The notes: generated by a model not told the origin, from the letters alone. DNA of 64,000 nucleotides from Streptomyces sp. NBC_00091 (GCF_026343185.1 NZ_JAPEMA010000001.1:1736001-1800000); one strand, 5' to 3'; counted from the first letter of the stretch, positions 46,928 to 56,878 are shown. Made by a program: numbers and translations.

Positions 46928-48274
46928 ATGACTGAGCAGGGGGTCCGCTGGACGGCGGAACAGGTACTGGCTCTGGCTCCTGACGAGGCATCACGCAAGG
47001 CGGGGGGCAGGCTGGGAGGAGGGGGTCCGTGGTCACAGACCGGAGGTTCCGCTTCCGGTGCGGTGTGGGGGTTGTGCAAGGGCAGCGGCAGCAAGCCGTA
47101 CCGGACGGTCGTCGACCTGACGGGGCCCGCGTACAACTGCTCCTGCCCGAGCCGGAAGTTCCCGTGCAAGCACGCGCTGGGGCTGCTGCTGCTCTGGGCG
47201 GCGGAGGGGCTGGGCGATCCGGCCGAGGCTCCGGACTGGGCGGAGCAGTGGCTGGCCGGGCGGGCGGCGAAGGCCGCGCGCCCGGCGGCCGCCGCGGCCG
47301 GCCCGGTGGACGCGGAGGCGGCCCGCAAGCGGGCGGAGCGGCGGGCCGAGCGCATCGGCGCGGGCGTCACCGAGCTGGAGCAGCGGCTCGTGGACCTGTT
47401 GCGCGGCGGGATCGCCGGACAGCAGCAGGCCGGATACGCGCCATGGGAGGAGGCAGCGGCCCGGATGGTCGACGCCCAGGCGCCCGGACTGGCCGCGCAG
47501 GTAAGGGAGTTGGGAGCAATACCCGGTTGCGGCCCCGGCTGGCCCGCCCGGATGCTTGAGGAGTTCGCGCTGCTGCACCTGCTGGACAGGGGCTGGCTGG
47601 GGGTGTCCGGGCTGCCGGAGCCGCTGGCCGCCACCGTCCGGAGCCGGGTGGGGCTGCCGTCCCCGGCGGAGGGTGAGGCCGTCCGGGACCACTGGCTCGT
47701 ACTGGCCCAGTACGACTCGGTGTCCCCGGACGGCCGTCTCACCACCCGCCGGATATGGCTGCGCGGGCTGGAGAGCGGACGACCGGCGCTGGTACTGGAC
47801 TTCGGCCCGCCCGGGCGGCCGCCGGCACTGGCGCTGCCCGTCGGGCTGGTGCTGGAGGCGGAAGCCCGCTTCCGGCCCGGATCGGCGGGGCTGCGGGCGG
47901 ATTTGGGGGACCGTACCGCGGCCGCGGTACCGGCCGCCCGCACTCCGCCCGGGGTCGGCACCGGCGAGGCCCTGGAGGCCTACGGGGCCGCGCTGCGGGA
48001 GGACCCGTGGCTCGACTCCTGGCCGGTGGTCCTCGGCCCCGTGATCCCGATACCGGGAGAAGGGGGCGAGGGGGCCTGGCAGCTCGCGGACGCGCAGGGG
48101 ACGTCCGCACTGCCGGTGGCGCTCGCCGCGGGCCGCTCGCGGTCCGGGCTGTGGCAGCTGGCCGCCCTCTCGGGCGGCGGCCCCGTCACGGTCTTCGGCG
48201 AGTGCGGCCACCGGGGCTTCACCCCGCTGACGGCCTGGCAGCCCGGCTCGGCGGAGCCGGTGGCACTGGCCTGA
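46928..48274 (+). CDS. SWIM zinc-finger protein
   Basis: A 448-residue protein with a complete SWIM motif CxCx6CxH (Cys71, Cys73, Cys80, His82; YNCSCPSRKFPCKHALGLLLLW). A basic Ala/Arg helical segment (about 120-150) and a large C-terminal region with no domain I recognise follow (YDSVSPDGRLTTRRIWLRGLE; VLGPVIPIPGEGGEGAWQL). SWIM fingers bind DNA or proteins. It lies divergent from MoxR/DUF5682/VWA and upstream of DUF5691. ATG at 46928 comes 7 bases after the -10 element, and no ribosome site is needed. Confidence 0.9.
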   Translation: MTEQGVRWTAEQVLALAPDEASRKAGGRLGGGGPWSQTGGSASGAVWGLCKGSGSKPYRTVVDLTGPAYNCSCPSRKFPCKHALGLLLLWAAEGLGDPAEAPDWAEQWLAGRAAKAARPAAAAAGPVDAEAARKRAERRAERIGAGVTELEQRLVDLLRGGIAGQQQAGYAPWEEAAARMVDAQAPGLAAQVRELGAIPGCGPGWPARMLEEFALLHLLDRGWLGVSGLPEPLAATVRSRVGLPSPAEGEAVRDHWLVLAQYDSVSPDGRLTTRRIWLRGLESGRPALVLDFGPPGRPPALALPVGLVLEAEARFRPGSAGLRADLGDRTAAAVPAARTPPGVGTGEALEAYGAALREDPWLDSWPVVLGPVIPIPGEGGEGAWQLADAQGTSALPVALAAGRSRSGLWQLAALSGGGPVTVFGECGHRGFTPLTAWQPGSAEPVALA

Positions 48275-48621
48275 GCAAGAGCGGAACCAACGGAAATCGC
48301 AGGGGGCCTGGGGGCCCGTATGCCGTCGGAGGGGGGCGGCACGGGAGGAACGCGCGAGGAGGGACGCGCGGCGCGGGGGCGCCGGCGCGCGGAAGAACGA
48401 GAAGCCGGGGGGCTTGTATGAACGACAACCACGCCAGCTGAACGCAGTCGAGCCGCACACCGGCGGCCCCGGTCCCGCGGAGGGGGCGGGACCGGGGCCG
48501 CCGTCCGGCACGACCGGCGACCGGTGACTGGCGACTGGCACCGGCGACCGGTGACCGGTGACCGGCCAGGCACGAGGCACGAGGCACGAGCACGAGGCAC
48601 GAGCGACGAGGGAGGGGTCCG
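48275..48621 (+). other. Gap between SWIM and DUF5691 genes with tandem short repeats
   Basis: About 347 bases without a supported gene. 48519-48565 is a run of GACCGGTGAC-like units, and 48569-48612 holds four to five CACGAGG/CACGAGC units up to the ribosome site GGGAGGGG of the DUF5691 gene. A seven-codon ORF (MNDNHAS) at 48419-48442 follows a G-rich site. It could be a leader or chance. Confidence 0.5.
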
Positions 48622-50193
48622 ATGGGCAAGGGTGACGAGGGATACCGGGACTGGGAGGAGCTGGTCACTGCCGCGCTGCTGGGTACCGAGCGGCGGGGCG
48701 GCTCACCGGAGGAGCTGCTCGACGCGGCGGCCGTACAGACGCTGCGCCGCCGCGCCGGGCTGCGGCCCGCCGAGGCGGCCCGGCGGCCGCGGCCCGCGCC
48801 GCGGGATCCGCGCCCGGCGCCGCCGGATGCCGCCCGGCGGCGGCTCGCGCAGCTGCTGGCGGGCCGCACCGCGGCGGGCGGCGCCAACGGCCGGCGGGGG
48901 GCCGCCCCGGATCTGACGGAGCTGCTCCCGCAGTGGCTGGCGGCGGCCGGGCGGCACGGCTACCGGGCTCCGTCGGCCCTGGTCCCGGCCCTGCTGGACG
49001 CCGCCCGCGCCCGGACCGACCTGCGCCCGCAGGCGCTGGCCCTGGCCGGGGCGCGGGGGCTGTGGCTGGCCCGGCTGAATCCGGAGTGGCGGTTCGCGCT
49101 GCGCGGCGCGGCGGGGGGTAGCGGGGAACTGCCCGACCCCGCGGACCGGGAGGCGGTGGCGCGGCTCTGGGAGGAGGGCCTGTTCGCGGAGCGGGTCGCC
49201 CTGCTCGGCGCCGTACGGGCCCACGAGCCGGCGGCCGCACCCCGGCTGCTGGCGACGACCTGGGCCACCGAGCGGGCCGAGGACCGGCTGATGTTCCTCG
49301 ATTCGCTGAGGGCGGGGCTGTCCGAGGAGGACGAGCCCTTCCTGGAGGCGGCGCTGGGCGACCGCAGCCGCAATGTCCGGGCGACGGCCGCCGAACTACT
49401 GTCCGCGCTGCCGGGCTCGGCTCTGGCCGGGCGGATGGCGGAGCGGGCGCTGGCCTGCGTGGGCCCGGAGGCGGTGGTGCCGCCGGCGGAGTGCGACGCG
49501 GGGATGCTGCGCGACGGGGTGGTCAAGCGACCGCCCGCCGGACGCGGGGAGCGGGCCTGGTGGCTCGGCCAGCTGGTGGAGGCGGCGCCGCTGTCCTGCT
49601 GGCGGGAGCGGTTCGGGGGGCTGGGCCCGGCGGAGATCGTGGCGCTGCCGGTGGCCGAGGGCTGGGCGGAGGAACTGCATGCCGCCTGGTGCCGGGCGGC
49701 GGTGCGCCAGCGCGACCCGCAGTGGTCGAAGGCCCTGCTCGGAGCGGCGTCCGCGCCGCCCGCGGCGGGCCCGGGCACGGCCTCGCTGGCGGAGCGGGCC
49801 AAGCTGCTGGAGACCCTGCCGGAGGAGGAACGGGCCGAGTGGGTGGCGGAGTTCGTACGCGCCCACGGGCTCTCGGAGGCCTTCCAGCTGCTCGGCGTGT
49901 GCCTGGTCCCCTGGGCGGGGGCGCTGGGCCGGGCGGTGGTGGACGCGCTGGACGCGGCGCGTGAGGCGGGCAGTTACCCCTGGAGCTTCAGCGGGGTGAT
50001 GGGCCTCGCGGAGCGCTGCCTGGACCCTGCGGAGGCGGACCGTCTGGAGGCCCTGACGGCCACCGCCCAGGAGCCCCCGGAGGCCTCACCGGGAGCCGCC
50101 GCGTACTGGGCGGAGGCCTTTCAGCGGCTGGTGGCCACCCTTCGGCTCCGCGCGGCCATGCTCACCGAACTGGCCACCGCCCGTCCTTCTTGA
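48622..50193 (+). CDS. DUF5691 family protein
   Basis: A 523-residue soluble protein starting GYRDWEELVTAALLGTERRGG, the hallmark N-terminus of DUF5691 proteins encoded next to SWIM genes. The rest is Ala/Leu/Arg-rich and alpha-helical, like HEAT-type repeats (EPFLEAALGDRSRNVRATAAELLSALPG, REAGSYPWSFSGVMGLAERCLD). No catalytic motif is visible. ATG at 48622 follows GGGAGGGG after a tandem-repeat stretch. It is the second gene of the plus arm of the divergent locus. A repeat copy follows. Confidence 0.82.
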   Translation: MGKGDEGYRDWEELVTAALLGTERRGGSPEELLDAAAVQTLRRRAGLRPAEAARRPRPAPRDPRPAPPDAARRRLAQLLAGRTAAGGANGRRGAAPDLTELLPQWLAAAGRHGYRAPSALVPALLDAARARTDLRPQALALAGARGLWLARLNPEWRFALRGAAGGSGELPDPADREAVARLWEEGLFAERVALLGAVRAHEPAAAPRLLATTWATERAEDRLMFLDSLRAGLSEEDEPFLEAALGDRSRNVRATAAELLSALPGSALAGRMAERALACVGPEAVVPPAECDAGMLRDGVVKRPPAGRGERAWWLGQLVEAAPLSCWRERFGGLGPAEIVALPVAEGWAEELHAAWCRAAVRQRDPQWSKALLGAASAPPAAGPGTASLAERAKLLETLPEEERAEWVAEFVRAHGLSEAFQLLGVCLVPWAGALGRAVVDALDAAREAGSYPWSFSGVMGLAERCLDPAEADRLEALTATAQEPPEASPGAAAYWAEAFQRLVATLRLRAAMLTELATARPS

Positions 50194-50235
50194 CGCGCCG
50201 CGCCCTTTCCCGACGCGGCCGGTCTGCGGGTGGTG

Positions 50236-50440
50236 GCCGCTGCGCGGGGCTGTCCCCTACCCGCCCTTCGCCCGTTCCCGCCTCAATCGCCGGCGCGGCT
50301 CACTACACGGCGCTCCGCGCCCGCGCCTCAAACGCCGGCGAGGCTGGATCTTCCAGCCCCGCCGGCGTTTGAGGCGCGGCGGTCTGGGGGCGGAGCCCCG
50401 GGGAACGGAGGAAGGGCGGGGCGGGGACAGGTCCGCGGAG
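50236..50440. repeat. Intergenic inverted GC-rich repeat (family copy 5)
   Basis: Between the convergent DUF5691 (+) and icmB (-) genes. Arms are GCTGCGCGGGGCTG, CCCCTACCCGCCCTTC (50237-50270), CTCAATCGCCGGCG (50282), CTCAAACGCCGGCGAGGC (50327), then the reverse CCCGCCGGCGTTTGAGGCGC (50358), GGGGGCGGAGCCCC and GGGAACGGAGGAAGGGCGGGG (50401-50422). The arms pair to form a long hairpin. Confidence 0.8.
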
Positions 50441-50464
50441 CGGGAAACCCCGGCCAGGGGAGGG

Positions 50465-50869
50465 TCAGGCCTGGCGGACGTTGGCGTTGACCCAGTCCAC
50501 GATGGCGGTGGTGGTGGCGCCGGGGGTGAAGATCTCGGCCACGCCCTTGGCCTTGAGCGGGGCGATGTCGTCCTCCGGGATGATCCCGCCGCCGAAGACC
50601 TTGATGTCCTCCGCGTCGCGCTCCTTGAGGAGTTCGATGACGCGGACGAAGAGCGTGTTGTGCGCCCCGGAGAGGATGGAGAGGCCGATGGCGTCCGCGT
50701 CCTCCTGGATGGCGGTGTCCACGATCTGCTCGGGGGTCTGGTGGAGGCCGGTGTAGATGACCTCCATACCGGCGTCGCGCAGCGCTCGCGCGATCACCTT
50801 GGCGCCGCGGTCGTGGCCGTCGAGACCCGGCTTGGCCACCACCACACGGATCGGACCGGTCACACCCAT
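50465..50869 (-). CDS. icmB: Cobalamin-binding small subunit of isobutyryl-CoA mutase
   Basis: A 134-residue B12-binding protein consisting of just the C-terminal mutase domain. Its base-off/His-on motif is DGHDRG (DxHxxG, Asp17-His19-Gly22), followed by [28 protein letters not shown] and [13 protein letters not shown]. Stand-alone domains of this size are the small subunit of isobutyryl-CoA mutase in streptomycetes; the large subunit is not in the window. The mutase links valine-derived isobutyryl-CoA and butyryl-CoA, feeding polyketide and fatty-acid pools. ATG at 50869 follows GGGAGG. Confidence 0.85.
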   Translation of the reverse strand: MGVTGPIRVVVAKPGLDGHDRGAKVIARALRDAGMEVIYTGLHQTPEQIVDTAIQEDADAIGLSILSGAHNTLFVRVIELLKERDAEDIKVFGGGIIPEDDIAPLKAKGVAEIFTPGATTTAIVDWVNANVRQA

Positions 50870-51079
50870 CGCACTGCCTCCCGAGTGAACGAACGTTAAG
50901 TACAGCATTGCGCACCGCACCGTTTCACAGTCAACGGGGAGGGGGAAATCACACGTGGGACGCCGTTGATTCACCACCGCCCCGCCGCCCCGCCACCGCG
51001 CCGACAGCCGCCCGGCACGGTGGCGGGGCCGCGTCGGCAGCACGGCCCCGCACCCAAGAGGTCCAGGGGGAGGCCGTCC

Positions 51080-51952
51080 ATGGGGCTGACGATCGCACCG
51101 CTGCCCGCGCCGCGCACCGGCGCCGCCCTGCGCGCCGCGGTCCTGGAGGCGGCGGTGCTCACCGGGCACCTCCTCCTCTACCCCACCGGGATACGGGAGG
51201 AGCGGCCCGCCGCGCAGCCCGCCGCCCGGACCGCCGGGCAGCTGCCGCCCGTGCTGCTCCTGCACGGCTTCACCGACAACCGCTCGGTCTTCGTCCTGCT
51301 GCGCCGCGCCCTCGGCGCGGGTGGCCGGCGGCGCGTGGAGACGTACAACTACTCCCCCTTCACCCGCGACCTGCGCGTCACCGCCCGCCACCTCGCCCGG
51401 CGCGTCGAGGAGCTGTGCGAGCGCACCGGCCAGGACCGGGTGGACCTCGTCGGGCACAGCTTGGGCGGGCTGGTGGCGCGGTACCACGTCCAGCGGCTCG
51501 GCGGCGACGCGCGCGTGCGGACGCTGGTCACCCTGGGCACCCCGCACGGCGGCACCCGGGTCGCCCCCTTCATGGACGCGCACCCCCTGGTCCGCCAGAT
51601 GCGCCCGGACTCTGACGTGATGGCCGAGCTGCGCGCGCCCGCGCCCGGCTGCCGGACCCGGTGCGTGGCGTTCTGGAGCGAGTTCGACGCGCTGATGACG
51701 CCCACCGGGACGGCCCGGATCGAGCATCCGGACCTGGAGGCGACGAACATCCAGGTCACCGGCATCGGGCATCTCGCCCTCCCCGTCCATCCCGCCGTCA
51801 TCACCGCCGTCCGGCGCGCCCTCGACGGCCCGGTCAGCGCCACGGACCATGCGGTCGGCGCCACGGACGGCGCCACGGACAGCACGGCCCGCCCCGGCGC
51901 CGGCGCGGGACCCCGCGCGACGGGAACCGAAGGGCGGACACGGGTCGTCTGA
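51080..51952 (+). CDS. Triacylglycerol lipase-like alpha/beta hydrolase
   Basis: A 290-residue alpha/beta hydrolase. It has [17 protein letters not shown] (oxyanion region), [21 protein letters not shown] with the nucleophile Ser in [16 protein letters not shown], and the late [11 protein letters not shown]sp and GIGHLALP His segments. It resembles lipases of the LipA/LipB type. A hydrophobic N-terminus ([20 protein letters not shown]) may anchor it. The C-terminal 40 residues are low-complexity. ATG at 51080 follows GGGGGAGG. The substrate is unknown. Confidence 0.88.
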   Translation: MGLTIAPLPAPRTGAALRAAVLEAAVLTGHLLLYPTGIREERPAAQPAARTAGQLPPVLLLHGFTDNRSVFVLLRRALGAGGRRRVETYNYSPFTRDLRVTARHLARRVEELCERTGQDRVDLVGHSLGGLVARYHVQRLGGDARVRTLVTLGTPHGGTRVAPFMDAHPLVRQMRPDSDVMAELRAPAPGCRTRCVAFWSEFDALMTPTGTARIEHPDLEATNIQVTGIGHLALPVHPAVITAVRRALDGPVSATDHAVGATDGATDSTARPGAGAGPRATGTEGRTRVV

Positions 51953-52225
51953 CCAGGCGTCCGCCCGCCTCCGGGGCCGCCGCCTCCCGGCCCCACGCGT
52001 ACAACACCGGTCGACCTCCAGTCGAACGAATTTCGAACTCAAGGCCAAGGCTCGGTCTTTCGACGGCCGAAAGGCGGCCGAATGCCCGGTTCCGCCGAGG
52101 ACGAAACCTTCAGAAGATTGTCGTGGCGAGTAACCGCCGGGTACAGTCACGCCACTGCTCTCCTCCGGTGAACCTTGAGTTCCCCGGCCACCCAGGCCCC
52201 CACTGCCGAGGCGAAAGAGAAGTTG
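51953..52225 (+). promoter_or_regulatory. M23 peptidase upstream region with promoter
   Basis: TTGTCG (52118-52123) and TACAGT (52142-52147), with 18 bases between, are a good promoter about 80 bases before the GTG start. The stretch before it contains a GGCCGAAAGGCGGCC hairpin near 52063. I found no match to the ydaO (c-di-AMP) aptamer, which controls some peptidase genes. Confidence 0.6.
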
Positions 52226-53743
52226 GTGAACGACCGCCCGACGTCGGGCCAGTACCCCGATATGGGGTACGACGGCCTTTCCACCACCACTTTCGCTGGT
52301 GACCAGGCATACGTTTCCTATGAAACGCAGGGTCAGGGGTATCAGTTCGTCACGGACTACACCGCTTCCGGCAGTTCCGGGACGTACGACTCGTACGGCG
52401 GGTACAGCGGGTACCCGTCCGCCGCCGACACCGGTGCGTACGACAGCACCGCGTGGACCGCGCCGGAGAGTTACCTGTCGAGCGTCCCGGCCCAGACCGT
52501 CCCCGAGGACACCACGGGTTCGTGGGACGCGAGCGCCTGGAACTCCGCGGCCACCGAGTACCAGCCGAGCACCTTCGGCTACGACTCCACCGGCACGGAG
52601 CAGACCGGGCACTGGACCCTCCCCGGCTACGGGCAGGACACCGGCACGTACGACGCCACCGCCTGGAACGGCGGCGCCGCCGAGGAGACGACGGCCGCCG
52701 GCTACGAGGCCACCACCGTCGTCCCGGTGTTCACCGAGACCCCCGAAGCCGTCCCGTACGCCGAAGCCGACGCGTACGCCCACGACGAGACCTCCGTCTT
52801 CGAGCCCGTGGCCATCACGGTCGAGGACGAGCCCGGCTTCCCGGACGACGCCGTGCACGATCTGCCCACGCAGGCCATGCCCGTCACCCCGGCCACCACC
52901 ACTACCACCGCTCCGCGCTCCGCGCGCCGGGCCACCGGCAAGAACGCCGCCAAGGCCGGCAAGGCCGGGAAGGCCGGCAGCGGCGGCAACGCCACCGCCG
53001 GAAGCCGTCGGCGCAGCCCGGCCAAGCGGTCCGCCCTGCTGACGGTCGCCGTGCCCTCCGCCTGCGTGATGGGGGTCGCCGGTGTGGCCGCCGCCTCCGT
53101 CGGCGGGCTCACGGCCGCCGACAAGCCGGCCGAGGAGACGACCACGGTGGCCGCCCCCGACCCGGCCTCGGTGAAGCCGGTCGAGGCGAACAACAAGCTC
53201 GACACGCAGCTGGCCGCCCTCAGCGCCGACGCGGGCGACTTCGCGGACCGCGCGAGCCGCACCCAGGAGCGCATCGACCTCAAGCAGCGCCAGGAAGAAG
53301 ACAAGAAGAAGCGGGCCGAGGAGGCCGCGGCCAAGGAGGCCGCCCGCCCCAAGTTCGCGGTCCCCGTCGCGCAGCGCGGCCTGAGCGCCGGCTTCGGTCA
53401 GGCGGGCGGCATGTGGATGTCGGTGCACACCGGCATCGACTTCCCCGTCTCCTACGGCACCCCGGTCATGGCCGCCACCGACGGCACCGTGCGCACCCAG
53501 TGGAACAGTGCCTACGGCAACATGGCGATAGTGACCTCCCCCGACGGCACCGAGACCTGGTACTGCCACCTCAGCAGCACCAAGATCCGGTCCGGCAAGG
53601 TCAAGGCCGGCGAGGTCATCGCGTACTCCGGGAACTCCGGCAACTCCACCGGCCCGCACCTCCACTTCGAGGTACGGCCCGGCGGCGGCTCTGCGGTCGA
53701 CCCCCAGGCGTGGCTGCGCAGCCACGGCCTGGACGCCACCTGA
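52226..53743 (+). CDS. M23-family peptidase with TM anchor (cell-wall hydrolase)
   Basis: A 505-residue protein. The N-terminal 240 residues are cytoplasmic, acidic and Tyr/Thr/Gly-rich. A Lys/Ala-rich stretch, one TM helix ([26 protein letters not shown]), and a coiled coil ([26 protein letters not shown]) follow. The C-terminal M23 domain has the zinc ligands [15 protein letters not shown], and HLHFEV. It cuts peptide cross-links in the wall. GTG at 52226 (AGAGAAG upstream) is preferred over a TTG at 52175. The long disordered cytoplasmic part may respond to intracellular signals. Confidence 0.88.
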   Translation: MNDRPTSGQYPDMGYDGLSTTTFAGDQAYVSYETQGQGYQFVTDYTASGSSGTYDSYGGYSGYPSAADTGAYDSTAWTAPESYLSSVPAQTVPEDTTGSWDASAWNSAATEYQPSTFGYDSTGTEQTGHWTLPGYGQDTGTYDATAWNGGAAEETTAAGYEATTVVPVFTETPEAVPYAEADAYAHDETSVFEPVAITVEDEPGFPDDAVHDLPTQAMPVTPATTTTTAPRSARRATGKNAAKAGKAGKAGSGGNATAGSRRRSPAKRSALLTVAVPSACVMGVAGVAAASVGGLTAADKPAEETTTVAAPDPASVKPVEANNKLDTQLAALSADAGDFADRASRTQERIDLKQRQEEDKKKRAEEAAAKEAARPKFAVPVAQRGLSAGFGQAGGMWMSVHTGIDFPVSYGTPVMAATDGTVRTQWNSAYGNMAIVTSPDGTETWYCHLSSTKIRSGKVKAGEVIAYSGNSGNSTGPHLHFEVRPGGGSAVDPQAWLRSHGLDAT

Positions 53744-53764
53744 GGGCCGAGGGCCCGAGTCTCC

Positions 53765-56290
53765 CTACAGCTTCTGCACCGGCGCGTAGCGCAGCAGCAG
53801 CCGCTTCGGCTTGTCGTCCCCGAAGTCGATGGTGGCCTGCGCGTCCGCGCCCGCTCCCCGGACCTCCATGACGGTGCCGAGGCCGAACTGGTCGTGCGTG
53901 ACCCGGTCCCCGACGGTCAGGGCGATGACCGGCTTGTCGGCGGCCCGGCGCGTGGCGAAGCCGGACGGGCCGGACTTCGTACGCGACGAGGACAGGAACG
54001 CCTCGGGCGAGGTCCCGAACGAGGTCTTCCCGGAGGACGAGGACGAGGACGAGCCGTACCCCGAGCCGCGCATCGGCCCCGCCGGCTTCTGCGCGGCGCC
54101 CGTGCGCTTCCACTGGAGGTACTCGGCCGGGATCTCCTCGAGGAACCGCGAGGGCGGGTTGTACGAGGGCGTGCCCCACGCGCTGCGCATGCTGGAGCGG
54201 GTCAGGTACAGCCGCTCGCGGGCCCGCGTGATGCCCACGTAGGCGAGGCGGCGCTCCTCCTCCAGCTCCTTGGTCTGGCCCAGCGAGCGCATGTGCGGGA
54301 AGACCCCGTCCTCCATGCCGGTCAGGAAGACCACCGGGAACTCGAGGCCCTTGGCGGTGTGCAGGGTCATCAGGGTGATGACGCCCGTGCCGTCCGTGTC
54401 CTCGTCCGGGATCTGGTCGGAGTCGGCGACGAGGGCGACCTGCTCCAGGAACTCGGCGAGGGTGCCGGAACCGGGGACCGGGGCGCCGGTCTCGGCCGCC
54501 TCGGCGACCGCTGCCTCCCGGGCCTGCTCGAACTCGAGCGCGACGGCCGCCAGCTCCTGGAGGTTCTCGATGCGCGTCTCGTCCTGCGGGTCGGTCGAGG
54601 CCTGGAGTTCGGCGAGGTACCCGGTGCGCTCGAGCACCGCCTCCAGCACCACGGCCGGGCCGGCGCCGGAGTCGACGATCGTGCGCAGCTCCTCCATCAG
54701 CACGTTGAACCGCTTGACGGCGTTGGTGGAGCGGGCGGCCATGCCGAAGGCCTCGTCGACGCGGCGCAGCGCCTGCGGGAAGGTGATCTTCTCGCGCATC
54801 GCGAGCGCGTCGATCATCGCCTCGGCGCGCTCGCCGATGCCGCGCTTGGGCACGTTCAGGATCCGGCGGAGCGGGACGTTGTCCTCGGGGTTGGCCAGGA
54901 CGCGCAGGTAGGCCAGGACGTCCCGGACCTCCTTGCGCTCATAGAAGCGGACTCCGCCGACGACCTTGTAGGGCAGTCCGACGCGGATGAAGATCTCCTC
55001 GAAGACGCGCGACTGGGCGTTCGTCCGGTAGAAGATCGCGACGTCGCCGGCCTTGGCGTCACCGGCATCGGTGAGCCGGTCGATCTCGTCGGCGACGAAC
55101 TGGGCCTCGTCGTGCTCGGTGTCCGCGACGTAGCCGGTGATCACTGCGCCGGTGCCGGCCTGGGTCCACAGGTTCTTGGCGCGGCGGTTCTCGTTGCGCT
55201 CGATGACCGCGTTGGCGGCCGACAGGATCGTCTGGGTGGAGCGGTAGTTCTGCTCCAGCAGGATCGTCGTCGCGTCCTTGTAGTCCTCCTCGAACTGGAG
55301 GATGTTGCGGATGGTCGCGCCGCGGAAGGCGTAGATCGACTGGTCGGCGTCACCCACCACGCACAGCTCGGCGGGCGGCAGGTCCGGGTAGCCGGGGCCG
55401 ACCAGCTCGCGCACGAGGGTGTACTGGGCGTGGTTGGTGTCCTGGTACTCGTCGACCAGTACGTGCCGGAAGCGGCGCCGGTAGTGCTCGGCCACGTCCG
55501 GGAAGGCCTGGAGGAGGTGGACGGTGGTCATGATGATGTCGTCGAAGTCGAGCGCGTTGGCCTCGCGCAGCCGCCCCTGGTACATCGCATACGCCTGGGC
55601 GAGGGTCTTCTCGAAACCGTCGGCGGCCTGCCCCGCGAACGCGTCCTCGTCGATCAGCTCGTTCTTGAGGTTCGAGATCTTGGCGTTGAAGGCCTTGGGC
55701 GGGAACTTCTTCGGGTCCAGGTCCAGGTCGCGGCAGACGAGCGCCATCAGGCGCTTCGAGTCGGCCGCGTCGTAGATCGAGAACGACGAGGTGAAGCCGA
55801 GCCGCTTCGACTCGCGGCGCAGGATGCGGACGCAGGCGCTGTGGAAGGTGGAGACCCACATGGCGTTCGCGCGCGGGCCGACCAGGCTCTCGACGCGCTC
55901 CTTCATCTCGCCGGCGGCCTTGTTCGTGAAGGTGATCGCCAGGATCTGGCCGGGGTGGACGTTCCGCGCGGACAGCAGGTGTCCGATGCGGTGGGTCAGC
56001 ACCCGGGTCTTGCCGGAGCCGGCGCCGGCCACGATGAGCAGCGGGGAGCCCGCGTGCACCACGGCCGCGGCCTGCTGCTCGTTCAGCCCGTCCAGGAGGG
56101 TCGCCGGGTCGATGACGGGGCGCGGGGCGCCGTCCCGGTAGTAGGCGTCCCCGCTCATGGGCGCGTCGAAGCGGCCGCCGAAGAGGTCGTCCGCGCCGGT
56201 CTCCGGCTCGGGATGGTCCTCGGGCGGCGGCGGGACCTCGTCGGAGGGGGAGAGGTCGGCCAGGAAGCTGTCGTCAAAGAGGCTGCTCAT
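53765..56290 (-). CDS. pcrA: ATP-dependent DNA helicase PcrA (UvrD/Rep family)
   Basis: An 841-residue superfamily 1A helicase of normal length. Walker A is AGAGSGKT (residues 88-95), with LAITFTNKAAGEMKERV, motif II VLVDEYQDTNHAQY, motif III GDADQSIYAFRGA, QNYRSTQTI, and motif VI VGITRARERLYL. An N-terminal 50 residues are acidic. It unwinds DNA in nucleotide-excision and mismatch repair and clears RecA. It converges on the M23 gene with 21 bases between. Its leader shows no RecA-NDp element. Confidence 0.97.
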   Translation of the reverse strand: MSSLFDDSFLADLSPSDEVPPPPEDHPEPETGADDLFGGRFDAPMSGDAYYRDGAPRPVIDPATLLDGLNEQQAAAVVHAGSPLLIVAGAGSGKTRVLTHRIGHLLSARNVHPGQILAITFTNKAAGEMKERVESLVGPRANAMWVSTFHSACVRILRRESKRLGFTSSFSIYDAADSKRLMALVCRDLDLDPKKFPPKAFNAKISNLKNELIDEDAFAGQAADGFEKTLAQAYAMYQGRLREANALDFDDIIMTTVHLLQAFPDVAEHYRRRFRHVLVDEYQDTNHAQYTLVRELVGPGYPDLPPAELCVVGDADQSIYAFRGATIRNILQFEEDYKDATTILLEQNYRSTQTILSAANAVIERNENRRAKNLWTQAGTGAVITGYVADTEHDEAQFVADEIDRLTDAGDAKAGDVAIFYRTNAQSRVFEEIFIRVGLPYKVVGGVRFYERKEVRDVLAYLRVLANPEDNVPLRRILNVPKRGIGERAEAMIDALAMREKITFPQALRRVDEAFGMAARSTNAVKRFNVLMEELRTIVDSGAGPAVVLEAVLERTGYLAELQASTDPQDETRIENLQELAAVALEFEQAREAAVAEAAETGAPVPGSGTLAEFLEQVALVADSDQIPDEDTDGTGVITLMTLHTAKGLEFPVVFLTGMEDGVFPHMRSLGQTKELEEERRLAYVGITRARERLYLTRSSMRSAWGTPSYNPPSRFLEEIPAEYLQWKRTGAAQKPAGPMRGSGYGSSSSSSSGKTSFGTSPEAFLSSSRTKSGPSGFATRRAADKPVIALTVGDRVTHDQFGLGTVMEVRGAGADAQATIDFGDDKPKRLLLRYAPVQKL

Positions 56291-56376
56291 CGCCTTCCGA
56301 GTTTAGAGGGCGGGACCGACAGCCGGTCCCGCCCCCGGAAAATCGCCGGGAACGGGCGCCCCGTACGCTCCTCGGC

Positions 56377-56733
56377 ATGACCGTTCTCACCAACATCTTC
56401 GTCGGCCTGCACATCATCGGGATCGCCTCGCTCCTCGGCGGCTTCCTGACCCAGATGAAGGCGATGGGCGCCGGTACGGCACGCTTCGTGCCCGCGATGC
56501 TGCACGGCGCGCTGACCATGCTGGTCACCGGCGTGCTGCTGGTGGGCTTCCGCGAGATGGGCGACGGCGACCCGCTGAACATGGTCAAGATCGGGGTGAA
56601 GCTCACGGTCCTCTTCGTGGTGCTGGCCCTCGTCTACGTCAAGCGCGACGAGGAGCACGTCGAGAAGGGGGTCTTCAGTGCGGTCGGCGGGCTGACCATC
56701 GCCAATATCTTTATCGCCGTCCTCTGGCACTGA
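56377..56733 (+). CDS. Small conserved four-TM membrane protein
   Basis: A 118-residue protein with four TM helices (about 5-25, 40-65, 72-90, 97-115): VLTNIFVGLHIIGIASLLGGFLTQM, MLHGALTMLVTGVLLVGF, VKLTVLFVVLALVYVKRD, and GLTIANIFIAVLWH. It is divergent from pcrA. I do not know a function. The ATG at 56377 is 86 bases from the pcrA ATG on the other strand. Confidence 0.8.
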   Translation: MTVLTNIFVGLHIIGIASLLGGFLTQMKAMGAGTARFVPAMLHGALTMLVTGVLLVGFREMGDGDPLNMVKIGVKLTVLFVVLALVYVKRDEEHVEKGVFSAVGGLTIANIFIAVLWH

Positions 56734-56878
56734 CCGGTCAGCCGAGACCAACCACAATCAGACACGGCCAGTTCTGATCATCTCGTCATCCGCCCGTTAC
56801 CTTCAGGTTTAGCGTCCTCCCCCAAGAGCCCCGAGCCCCCCGAGATCTGTGGGACGAGCGGAAGGACGTGAGGCCCCC

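Noticed and set aside
51953..52225. A c-di-AMP (ydaO) riboswitch before the M23 peptidase gene
   Set aside because: Some wall-hydrolase genes have one, but the conserved blocks are not present and the promoter lies only about 80 bases from the start.
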